DNA of 64,000 nucleotides. Source: Persicaria tinctoria (taxonomy: Eukaryota; Streptophyta; Magnoliopsida; Caryophyllales; Polygonaceae). The notes beneath the pieces were generated by a model. It did not search any database and had not been told where the DNA came from. It saw only the letters and a program-made list of their open reading frames with translations. The translations under genes and the position numbers were made by a program. The stretch lies in assembly GCA_037127255.1 (NCBI GenBank), contig JBANSL010000008.1:37461373-37525372 (forward strand), given 5' to 3'. This document shows, piece by piece, positions 21,164 to 30,056 of the stretch. Each line of letters opens with the position of its first letter. Within the stretch, counting starts at the first letter, position 1.

Positions 21164-22240
21164 TCAAGGTGGCATCTGCAGGGCCCATGTAGCTTGGGCC
21201 TCAAATAAGACTCCATTCTTGTCCATCAGCTGTAATCCTCCAGAATGGATCTTGTTCACCACGAACGGTCCCATCCGCTTCTTGTTGAATTTGTTGGGAA
21301 ACCAATGATCCTTTGATTTAGAGACATAGAGCTTGTCTCCAACTTCATACTCCTTAGGCTCATCATTGGAAATCCTGCACAATCGCACATACCAAGGCAG
21401 ACCTCTCCCACGTATAGATAAATCTTTAATGGAAATAGGAGAAGAAAGATCCATACCTTGACTTACCTTTGCGGAAACGGAATCGGGCACCACGGTGTTT
21501 GGTCGATCTTGACTAGGGCTCCTCGAGATCGACGAGACTGCAGGCTCTGGTGGTGTCCTGGTCGAAGAGGCAGAAGTCGACGAAGAAGTCTGGTCGACCT
21601 CGACAAGCCTACTCGAGGTCGAGTAGGGCTCTGGCTCTGGTGGCTTGCTCCTCGAGAAAACAGGCTTTGGTGGTGCCGACTGGTGGTCGATCTCGACTAG
21701 GGTGGTCGAGGTCGACGAGGGTTTCCCTCCTGGTTGCTGCGGCGTGGAGGAAGCAGGGACTGGTGGCTCCGAGTCGTGGTCGACCTCGACAAGCCTTGTC
21801 GAGATCGACGAGGCTGGTCCTGGCTCTGCTGGTGTGCTCGAGGAAAGCCGAGTCGACTTAGGGTTCTGGTGGTCGATCTCGACGAGCCTCCTCGAAGTCG
21901 AGTAGGGCTGTTCCTCTGGTTTGCTGCCCGACGAAGCCGGCTCTGGTGGAGTCTCCTTGGTCTGGTCTAGATCGACTAGGGTTCTACTCGATGTCGAGGA
22001 GCCCTGGTCGATCTTGACCCCATACTTAGATCCTGTCAAGGCATCCGAAAAATAATGAATCCACAAGGACTTACCTTGGTCTGTGTCAATGGGATTCTCC
22101 GTGTTTTCCTTGAGGATTGCCATGATCTCCTCCACCTGGGCCTCCATGTCCCTTTTTTCTATCTCATCAGGGGTCATATTTCTGACCTTGGGTTCCCCGC
22201 AGGTGATGTAGCCAGCTGAGATAGATTTGACCTCTTCCAT
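21164..22240 (-). CDS. 358-residue frame with LVEIDH repeats and an integrase-tail-like end
   Basis: The N-terminal 85 residues (EEVKSISAGYITCGEP onward) are unrecognised. The middle (about 85-245) has roughly eight repeats of the type STSxRLVEIDH/LVEVDQ separated by Pro/Ser-rich spacers. The DNA behind them is the TCGA-N2-TCGA word found in the LTR. The C-terminus (about 270-358: WYVRLCRISNDEPKEYEVGD, FNKKRMGPFVVNKI, GGLQLMDKNG) resembles the GPF/Y tail of gypsy integrases, normally the end of pol. The frame is open and may be a fusion made by deletion of RT and integrase core. Expression is unknown. Confidence 0.6.
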   Translation of the reverse strand: MEEVKSISAGYITCGEPKVRNMTPDEIEKRDMEAQVEEIMAILKENTENPIDTDQGKSLWIHYFSDALTGSKYGVKIDQGSSTSSRTLVDLDQTKETPPEPASSGSKPEEQPYSTSRRLVEIDHQNPKSTRLSSSTPAEPGPASSISTRLVEVDHDSEPPVPASSTPQQPGGKPSSTSTTLVEIDHQSAPPKPVFSRSKPPEPEPYSTSSRLVEVDQTSSSTSASSTRTPPEPAVSSISRSPSQDRPNTVVPDSVSAKVSQGMDLSSPISIKDLSIRGRGLPWYVRLCRISNDEPKEYEVGDKLYVSKSKDHWFPNKFNKKRMGPFVVNKIHSGGLQLMDKNGVLFEAQATWALQMPP

Positions 22241-22281
22241 TGGACCTGTATGCCTTTCAGTTTTATTAAAGGAATACTCAA

Positions 22282-24561
22282 TTACCTCATCGCTGATGTT
22301 GAAGGTTGCCTCCTTTCCTTACGCTTATGTTGGCATCCACCGTTGCCAAGAAGGTTGCCTACTTTTACTGGGACATTTTCCACCATGCCTGTTGGAAGGA
22401 CCACTGTGTTGTTGGCCATGTATAGTCTAGCATCCACAGGCTCCAAGGCACCTATCTTAATCTTGGACCAAATCGTTAAAGGCATAATACTAACACTGGC
22501 TCCAAGATCACATAGGGCATTAATTTTGTATGGACCAAATCCAATAGTTATAGCAAACTTACCTGGATCCGGCCTCTTCTCCAATATGTCCAGATGGCTG
22601 CACTCCTCTGTGATTTCCGCCATCGATCGCTTTTTGCTCAGAATCTCCTTGAGGAACTTGACGTAGGATGGCATTTCATTGAGAGCTTCTGTGAAGGGTA
22701 TGGTGACGTTGAGCTTCTGAAGCATCTTGATGAAGCGCTGAAACTTTTTCTCCGCTGGATCCTTTAGAGATTTTGTGGGGAAAGGCAGCTTCTTTTTCTG
22801 ATTCGGAGCCAGAACAGACGTCGGAGTTGCTGCAGATTTCTTGACCAGGGGCTTCTCGACATCGACAAGACCTTTGTCGAGATCGACTGGATTGGGTGCA
22901 GTCGAGTTGCTGTTCGGCGCGGACGAAGATTCTGGCAATTTCTCCTCGAGGGCGACGAGAGTCTTGTCGAGGTCGAGTACGGCCTTGTCGAGATCGACTA
23001 CGGCCTTGTCGAGGTCGCCTTGCTGTTCTTCGTCGTTCTGCTGCTTTCCAACCTCTGGCTCTTGCAGTTGATGGCCGCTTCTGAGTTTTACAGCAGCGAC
23101 GTGTCCAGTCTTTCCCTTAGGATTTGGTTCTGAAGATCCAGGGAGTGCTCCTGATTGTCTGGGGATTCCCGCTGCTAGCTGACCAATCTGTGTATCAACT
23201 GTTTTCCGCCAGATATCAATTTCCCCAAGCCTAGAGTTGACACCTTGCATCTGAGTATAGACGGAGTTGAAGGACTGCCTAGTTTCTGAGTGGTTCCTCC
23301 GTATTTCCTCCAGGACCAGCTGTATATCATCCTTCTTCTGGTCCCTTTCTGGATGTTCTGGAGCTCTGTAGGGTGGGGGATTCCTAGGGACACCTTGGTT
23401 CCACTGTGGTTGCTGAAACCTTTGGTCCCCCATGTAGCGATTGGGTCCCCCTGCGTAAGCTGCATCCTCATGGTGTTTTGCCAGCCTGACTTGCTCTGTG
23501 TGTGGGCACTCAGGAGTGGTGTGCCTTTGCGATCCGCATTCTATGCAAGGCTGGTTGACAGAGAGATATTTGACTTGCTAGATGAGCTTCCTATTCTGGT
23601 CTCTGTAGTATTGCTCCCTGACATCTGGATCGATCTCCTTTGATGGCTCATAGAGGGGCATGGATGGTGCTGGCCTGGCGTATGGGTTCTCTTCATAAGT
23701 TGCAGTAGACCCATACTTGTTGTCGTAGGTAGTGAGCTTCTCCAGCACTCCCCATGCGTCACTGGGCGGCATTGTCAGATACTCATAGCGAGTATAATTG
23801 TTGATTCTGTCCTTAGTGACTTGATCAAGAGAGTTGAAGAAGATCTCCTGAATGATGTAGGGTGGCTGTTCATGAGTAGGGCAAGATCGCAACAGTTCCT
23901 TGTAGCGCTCCCATGCCCTTGCCAGCGGTTCCCTTTTCTGCTGTTTAAAGGCGGTGATTTTCTGGCAGAGATGTGCTGTTTTGGCAGGTGAGAAGAATTT
24001 GTTCAGAAACTCTTGCTCTACTTGGGCCCAGGTTGTGAGTGATCTTGCCTTCAGCCCTTCCAGCCATTTCAGTGCAGGTCCAGCGAGCGACCAACGGAAA
24101 GATTTCATCTTGACATATTCCAGAGTTGTACCTTCTGCAAGAGTACGGCACATATCATGAAAGTTAGTAATATGTTCAAGAGGACACTCATTAAATCTGC
24201 CGTAAAAGGCATTATTTTTAAGCTCTATAAGAAATTGAGTGCGAATTTCAAAAGAGTTTTCAGGGATTAGAATCGCCGATTCAGGCACGACGAGAGTTGG
24301 GTGCATGTAGTCCTCTGCCGTGGTTGGATACTGGGCAAGCTCAGCTTGTGCTTGTTCCCTTGCTGCTCTCTCAGCGGCGATAGCAGCATCTATAGCGTTG
24401 ATAGCGGCATCCCTTGCGGCTAGTTCCCTGGTAAGCCTAGCGATCAGCTGTTCCTGTGTTTCAGTGGCCGACATGATCTTTTTGAGTTTGGAGTGGATGT
24501 GTAGGTAGCGCTCCGGTTCGTCTAAGCTGTCAAACTCAGGTGTTTGACCAGAACGACGCAT
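22282..24561 (-). pseudogene. Athila-type gag and protease, one in-frame stop
   Basis: Gag packages retrotransposon RNA; the protease would cleave the polyprotein. From 24561 the frame reads an Ala-rich helix, then the retrotransposon gag domain (NNAFYGRFNECPLEHITNFH, WSLAGPALKWLEGL, FLNKFFSPAKT, AWERYKELLRSCP). One in-frame amber stop follows RDQNRKLI (about 23577). The same frame then continues through a CCHC knuckle (CIECGSQRHTTPEC) and a linker containing VDLDKAVVDLDK repeats to the aspartic protease (ALCDLGASVSIMPL, with the DLGA active site typical of Athila). It stops soon after VENVPVKVG, so the protease end and everything beyond is lost. Confidence 0.85.
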
Positions 24562-24623
24562 ACACCTGCAATCTAACTCAAAGAGACAGTGAGAACTGAC
24601 TACCTAAGGCGCGATTGATTGCT

Positions 24624-24641
24624 TCCCCGGCAACGGCGCCA
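24624..24641 (-). other. Primer-binding site complementary to tRNA-Asp
   Basis: On the minus strand TGGCGCCGTTGCCGGGGA is an 18-base match to the 3' end of plant tRNA-Asp (TCCCCGGCAACGGCGCCA). It sits three bases inside the 5' LTR end, as required to prime minus-strand DNA synthesis. Gypsy elements of the Athila/Tat group use this primer. Confidence 0.9.
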
Positions 24642-24644
24642 ATT

Positions 24645-26941
24645 TGTTGTCTAGGCAGGAGGATGGTCAGGTATGAAATAAATATGAAATAAAGTTCAGA
24701 CTGACTTCCCTGTCTCAGCAAATAAATACAAGACTTCCTCCCGTTGTAGTAAGAGAAAAGTCAGGATCGAATCCACGAGGAAGCACGTCAGCAGTTCTTA
24801 GGTAGCTATCAGATTCTCACAACAGCAGCAGAACAGCACAGAAACACAAGCAGAAGCAGAAAGACACAAACAAATAACCCGGCAAGGGCAACTAAAATAA
24901 AAGCAAGAACAAATAAAGACAGAAATAAAAGCAAAGCAAAGCAAAGACGAAAGTAACTCGAGGACACAGAAGCTGGTCGAAGTCGACAAGCTGCCCTCTA
25001 ACTCGACCAAGGTTGTCGACAACAGTAACTCAGAAACTGAAAACAAAGCAACTCGACAAGCAAAACTCAACTCGATCTCGACCACCCTTCCTCGAGATCG
25101 ACAAGACAGGTAAACACAGAAACTGGAATCGACGAAAGACAGAACAAAATCAACTCGACACAGACAAAACCCAACTCGATCTCGACCACCCTTCCTCGAG
25201 ATCGACGAGAGACTCCTCTATGTCGACTAGAACAGTAAAAGACAGAAACTTAAATTTGCAGAATTCGAACTAAAACGTAGATTTTGACAGAAATAAATCA
25301 ATATAATAAAAGACCTCCAAGGCTAGGGTTTCAACACCGCAACGATAACCATGCAAAACGACACACAAAGGCATAAAAGATCATGCTTTCCATCAAATAA
25401 CTTTCGTCATTAACAAATAGGCATATAGAGGATCTCGCATAAACCCTAATTGTTACTAACCCTTTTTCACATAATTAATCCAAGTTGCATTAAGATCACT
25501 TTCACTTCAATAACACAAACAAGGATCACCTTCAACTCTCGCAAAAGAATCATGCTCATAGGGATAGAAGATGAATCACACAAAAGATCTGACCTTTATC
25601 GCATCGCCTCACATGGCCACCGTCGGGCTCACCCCAGCCCCAGAAGTGGGTGGACTACTCACGCCTCATCGCAATAACAGACATTGATTGATGAAAGAAA
25701 CTTGCATTAAAACTAAATTCAAAAGCCTTTACAATCTTGGCAATCAACTTTCGCTGTAAGCCAAAACCCTAAAAACCTTAGAACTCCTAAACTTTTCTGT
25801 GGAACTAACTAATTGTGTCTTGAATTTTGAAATTGAATGATTAAAACTGAGCCCCTAGGGCCTTATTTATAGCCTTCATTCCCTAGCTAATCTAGGAAAG
25901 AAGATATCTATCTATATCTAAATTGATTAAAAGATAAATAAATGACATAATGGAATTAAATCAACTAAGAAAAAGATATTTCTAAATAGGGTAGTATGTC
26001 TTCATGTTGATAGATCTTGCTCTTTGATGGATAGACTTGATAGATCGGATAGATCTTCGATGGATTTGGATAGAATTTTCCGCCTTCGGCATCAAGGAAC
26101 TCCAATCCTACTCGGACAAGCCAAGTCGAGAAGATTCTGGAAGCGGCTCTACTCGACCTCGACAAGGTTTTGTCGACCTCGAGTAGGATTAGTCGTCTCG
26201 GCTTGCTGGTGCTCGATGTGCTCGGACCTGGGCTCATGGGTGCTTGTCGACCTCGACCACGCCTAGTCGATCTCGAGTAAGGTTGGTCTTGTCGACTGGC
26301 TCTGCTCGGGTAAGTCTAGTCGACTGGCTCGGACAAGGAGTCAAGCTCTCGTCGACCTCGACAAGGGCTCCTCGAGGTCGAGTTGGGTGTTGCTTCTGCT
26401 TCCGCGAGCTGGCTCTTCCGCTGGCAGCGAGTGGCTTGATCCGCGGCAGCGACTGGTCCTTTCCGCTGCAGCGAGTCTCCTGGTCGTCTTCGGCTTCGTC
26501 CTCGGACAGCTTCTCCTTGTCGACTCCGGACGTGGGCGTCTGGGCTTCGTCGACCTCGACGAGGACTTGTCGAGGTCGAGTAGGGTCCGGAGTCTAGGTG
26601 TCTGGCTCTCGATCATGGTCTGCTCGACCAAGGCCGCTCGGCCATGGCTCGTCTAGGTCGAGTAAGCCTACTCGAGATCGAGTAGCCTCGTCTCTTGGAC
26701 TTGTTCCGCTGCTTTGACCTTGGACTTCTGTAGTGTTTTTCCGAGCTTTTCCGACCTTCTGTAGAATTGCTGTAAATGCCTCGATTTCTGTGATTTAAAC
26801 AGAAACTGGTGTAGATTCCATAATTTTGGCAAATAAACATAAACTACCTAGATTCTGTACTATTTAAACCCAAATGAATGCAATGTATACAGAAATCGAT
26901 ATAAAAGTTACTGTAAAACATGGCAGATTCTGCTCACAACA
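24645..26941 (-). repeat. Complete 5' LTR (about 2.3 kb) with TCGA arrays
   Basis: Reads TGTTGT...ACAACA on the plus strand. The presumed TATA box TATAAATAA (minus) is at 25863-25871. About nine perfect TCGA-N2-TCGA words lie upstream of it in U3 (26150-26690), and further ones lie downstream in R/U5 (24960-25210). Conserved blocks such as ACATGGCA near the U3 end and GGTGTAGATTCCATAATTTT identify the other family members in the window. Confidence 0.9.
25863..25871 (-). promoter_or_regulatory. TATA box of the Athila-like LTR
   Basis: TATAAATAA on the minus strand, followed by AGGCCCTAGGGG. The same TATA plus GGCC/CCCCTAG context is kept in the copies at 34397-34405 (minus) and 63386-63394 (plus), and in degenerate form near 55660. 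Confidence 0.6.
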
Positions 26942-27099
26942 AAAATCTAATATATCAATCTCAAAATACACTCATTCTATTAAATAATTAATAGATATTC
27001 ACCGAATAATGTTTGTATTCCATTGAATTATTCACCGACGATCTATTGATTTTCGAAAGGTGCGATTAGATTATTACCATGCCGGCTTGGTATGATGGC

Positions 27100-27960
27100 A
27101 TTAGAAAAGCCCATGTGCTAATTCTCCCGTCCTCTTCAAATGGTGGCTCTAGGACTGAGATCGAACTTGGCTAGTCCTGGTTCTTGCTTAATGTTCCAGG
27201 CGTAGCTTGCTTCGTCGGTGTTGAGAAGGATTACCGTCGGGCTTCAATTCCTGGCAGCAGGAGCCGCCTGCGCGGTTGGCCATGGCTGCATCCCCATCTC
27301 CCTCGTCCTCGGCCTAATCAATTGGAACAACGGGATCAATCGCAACAAGAGTCCGGCTAGAGAACTGGTGGCGAGGATGCTCGACCTTCAAGTCATCTCT
27401 TCCCGGACGCCTCGCCTCACCGTCGGCCTCCCGGATCCCATCCCCTTCATCGTCGGTGATCGAAACCGCCCCCCATACGCCCCCCATACGACTGATCTTC
27501 ATCGTCGGCGATCGAAACCGCCCCCATATGCCCCCATACGACTGATTCGCAGCAACTCGAAGCCCTTCCATTGGGGTCCGATTTGGATCTCCATCTCCAC
27601 AGTATCGCCGATTGAAGAAGCCCTTCCATTGGGTCCGATTGGGTTCGATTTGGATCTCCATGTCGACCATGGCCACTGAGATGAGGCGGAGGAGGCCAAG
27701 GTCGGCGGGGGAGGGAGGAGAGGATGCGGTCGATGAGGGAGTGGAGGAGGGGGAGGTCTCGCCAATGCTCTCGTCGATTGAAGAAGCCCTTCCACTGGGA
27801 GATGCACCTGGGTTCGCTTTGGCTCCACGCTTTGCTCGCGCCGGCGGCGGCTACTAATCGCCTCTGCTCTCGTTGTTGCCGAACTCGTCGCCGCTCTCGT
27901 CTATCGCCTCCGCTTCACCTTCCTCGTTCCACATGTAGAAGAAGATTATGGATTTAGGTT
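27100..27960 (+). repeat. GC-rich gene-like core of E2 with internal repeats
   Basis: Open frames occur on both strands. CATCGTCGG...GATCGAAACCGCC with CCCCATACGACTGAT occurs twice (about 27449-27548). GAAGCCCTTCCATTGG followed by TCCGATTTGGATCTCCAT occurs about three times (27560-27800). The part at 27218-27420 is the most protein-like, but no family is recognised. Similar repeat-amplified GC cores sit in E1 and E4. Confidence 0.45.
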
Positions 27961-28138
27961 TTTAATTCCCAGCAACCACGCTCTTGGTTTGAGTGCTGGA
28001 CGCGGGCCCCACCTTTTTTTTTATATATTAAAACAAAAGAAAAAAAACCTTTTAATCTCAGCCATCCACTTACCCCAAAATCAATGGCCCAAAAACGTGC
28101 ACAAAGTACACCCTAAGGGGCGCGCACAATATACCTAG

Positions 28139-28172
28139 ATAGATAGATAGATAGATATAGATAGATAGATAA
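28139..28172. repeat. (GATA)n microsatellite
   Basis: Imperfect GATA repeats directly after the right tip of E2, and again briefly at about 28495-28505 after E3. E-family members tend to sit next to simple TA or GATA repeats. Confidence 0.8.
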
Positions 28173-28490
28173 CACTGTTATGTTTTTTTTTTCCGTTCAG
28201 TTCAGATGAAAACGTCTCAATTCCACTGAATAACTTATAACATTCTACCGAATAATGTTTAGTTTTTTATTTATCCATTTCAAATAAAAGAAACCTCAAT
28301 TCCCTAAACAATAGTTACAATTTATATGGAATGCCTCAAATTTCACCAAATAATGTTTCACATTCCCCTAAACAATACTTACATTTCACCGAATAATGCT
28401 TCAAATTTCACCGAATAATGTTTCACATTTCACCGAATAATATTTTGTGCACAATGCACACCCTAAGGGGTGCACTCTGGAATCACTCCA
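28173..28490. mobile_element. E3: truncated CGAATAAT-family element (right end only)
   Basis: About six CCGAATAATG or close variants separated by TTTCACATTTCA-type spacers lead into the tip GTGCACAATGCACACCC then TAAGGGGTGCAC. This tip matches E1 and E2. No left terminus is present, so it is truncated by, or fused to, the right flank of E2. Confidence 0.6.
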
Positions 28491-28679
28491 TATATAGATA
28501 GATAGTATAGATCATTTGAGAACAAGCCTTATTGAGTAACATGAGAACACATCTAGGCCATTGATTGATGCAAAATAGAGGGCTGAGATTATTCAAAAAT
28601 AATTGATTAATTGTAATTTTGGGTTTTCACAAAATAAAACACTCTCACCACCTGAGCGCGTGATATCAAATCCCTAACC

Positions 28680-29170
28680 CTTTTACACTAATTGACACAG
28701 AGACGATGAAGCGAAGAGGACATTCGGCGCACGCTGAGGAGAGGCGATGACGATGACTTCGATTTGATCGCAGAGGATGGTGGCCGGTGGAATTCGCCTC
28801 GATTGGACTTCGATTGGCGGTGGAAGTTGGCGGATGCAATGGCGGGCGAAGAAGGACGACTCCGGCGATGGTGATGATGACGACATCAGCGGAGATGAGC
28901 GAAGGCGACGAGGGCACTCAGCGGCATCGATTGCGATTGCGAAGGCGGCGGGGGCTCTACAATGCGAGTCTCCCATGGCGGAGATGAGCGGTGATTGAAG
29001 GCGAGGGCTCTACACTGAGTCTCCCATGGTGGAGATGAGCGAAGGAGGCGAGGGCACATCAGCGGCATCGATTGCGATTGCGAAGGCGGCGAGGGATCTA
29101 CACTGCGAGTCTCCCATGGGCGGAGGATGGCTGAGGGTCCATTTCCGAAGGCGGCGGTGTTATTGAAGCC
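28680..29170. repeat. GC-rich duplicated core of E4
   Basis: GCATCGATTGCGATTGCGAA, then GGCGGCG and GCGAGTCTCCCATGG, occurs at about 28923-28980 and again at about 29062-29120. A third partial copy lies between them (CACTGAGTCTCCCATGG). Both strands are open in short frames with no recognisable protein. Confidence 0.6.
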
Positions 29171-29454
29171 ATGAGCGACTCCCTGTGGTGGTTTTGCAGT
29201 TGGAGATTTGTGTTGGTAAGGGTTTCATTCCTAATGCTTTCAATTCGGGTTGTCAGGCATAGTTTTCATTGGCTCTGGGTTCAAAATGTACCTCGGACGG
29301 CTCCAATTGCAGCCATATGTGTGAGATTTTGTAATTGGATCTGGTTTCGTTCCTGATGCTTTCAATTGAGTTACATTTTCGTTCTTGATGCTTTCAATTG
29401 AGTTACATTTTCGTTCCTGATGCTTTCAATTGGTTTTGTGAGTGGTTGCACTAT

Positions 29455-29765
29455 CGAAGAATATCGTTATACCATCGAATAATCCAGCTTTACCATCGAA
29501 TAATCAAGCAATACCACCGAATAATTTTTATTTAAAAGAGATGTCATCGAATAATTAATCAATACCATCGAATAATCAAACTATATCATCGAATAATCAA
29601 GCGATACCGTCGAATAAAAGTTCAGGGCGTTTTCAGGGTGCTAACCGTTTAGAAAAGTTCATCGATATCATCGCATAATCAATTGATACGATCGAATAAT
29701 TTGGCGATACGACTGAATAATTTAAAGTTACGATTGAATAATTTGGCGATAGAACTGAATAATTC
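29455..29765. repeat. CGAATAAT word array of E4
   Basis: About a dozen (T/A)(A/C)C(G/A)A(A/C)(C/T)GAATAAT words are spaced 15-30 bp apart and all read in the same direction. The words are also found in E1, E2, E3 and E5 but with different intervening sequence, so the word is conserved and the unit is not. Confidence 0.75.
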
Positions 29766-29989
29766 AAAGGAAAAAAACCCAGCCCACAAAACCCAAAACA
29801 AACCCACGCAGGCTAAAAACGAGATTGAAGTAGAATTATTGGTGGGTCCCACCATTTTCTCAATTAAAAAAAAACAAAATTGCATATTAATCTCAGCCAT
29901 TCATTTCACCAAATCAATGGCCTAGATGTGTTCTCATGTTACACAATAAGCCAATAAGGCATGAGTACTCATGAACCATCCCCCTCCCC

Positions 29990-29990
<1 letters not shown>

Positions 29991-30050
<60 letters not shown>
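29991..30050. repeat. (TC)n(TA)n microsatellite
   Basis: A TC run passes into a TA run of about 17 repeats. It separates E4 and E5, and the E5 tip AATAGAGG begins in it, so E5 probably inserted into TA-rich DNA. Confidence 0.95.

Positions 30051-30051
<1 letters not shown>

Positions 30052-30056
<5 letters not shown>

Larger units (their letters stand above)
20325..26941 (-). mobile_element. Athila-like non-autonomous LTR retrotransposon
   Basis: The element is on the minus strand. A complete 5' LTR (26941 to 24645) starts TGTTGT and ends with CA next to a primer site. A primer-binding site, a gag-protease frame with one stop, a separate 358-codon frame and only the last part of the 3' LTR (20893-20325) follow. 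Reverse transcriptase, RNase H and most of integrase are absent. The internal region enters the partial 3' LTR at about 20893, so the 5' portion of that LTR is deleted. The 5-bp duplications are exact. Copies of the same LTR family occur at 34.3/45.8 kb, 54.7-56.6 kb and 62.5 kb onwards. Confidence 0.92.
19775..28132. mobile_element. E2: CGAATAAT-family TIR element split by an Athila-like retroelement
   Basis: The left end (19775-19850) keeps the family inner block (TTGATCGAAAGAAAATGG, GCAAGATTAAATGAG, CGGGACCCGG). The right end (27985-28132) has GGGCCCCACC, CCTTTTAATCTCAGCCAT, CAATGGCCC and the tip GTGCACAAAGTACACCC. CGAATAAT words flank the retroelement on both sides (20030-20320 and 26995-27040). 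A GC-rich core at 27.1-27.95 kb has its own repeats. The retroelement is cleanly removable (AAAAT duplication), leaving about 1.7 kb. Confidence 0.65.
28511..29978. mobile_element. E4: complete 1.47-kb CGAATAAT-family TIR element
   Basis: The left end (28511-28595: CCTTATTGAGTAACATGAG, ACACATCTAGGCCATTGATT, GGGCTGAGATT) is inverted at the right end (29898-29978: AATCTCAGCCATTCATTTC, AATGGCCTAGATGTG, ACACAATAAG). The order inside is a GC-rich gene-like repeat block (28.68-29.13 kb), then a run of CGAATAAT words (29.45-29.76 kb) in one orientation. No transposase. The right flank is a long TC/TA microsatellite. Confidence 0.8.

Noticed and set aside
21458..21970. Plus-strand frames with Arg/Trp/Ser repeats
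   Set aside because: They are antisense to the TCGA-word coding repeats of the 358-residue frame; palindromic words keep both strands open.
26024..26656. Plus- and minus-strand frames in the LTR U3
   Set aside because: They are produced by the TCGA arrays in U3, which is not a coding part of the element.
28139..28172. GATA repeat as a functional site
   Set aside because: An ordinary microsatellite next to a transposon end.
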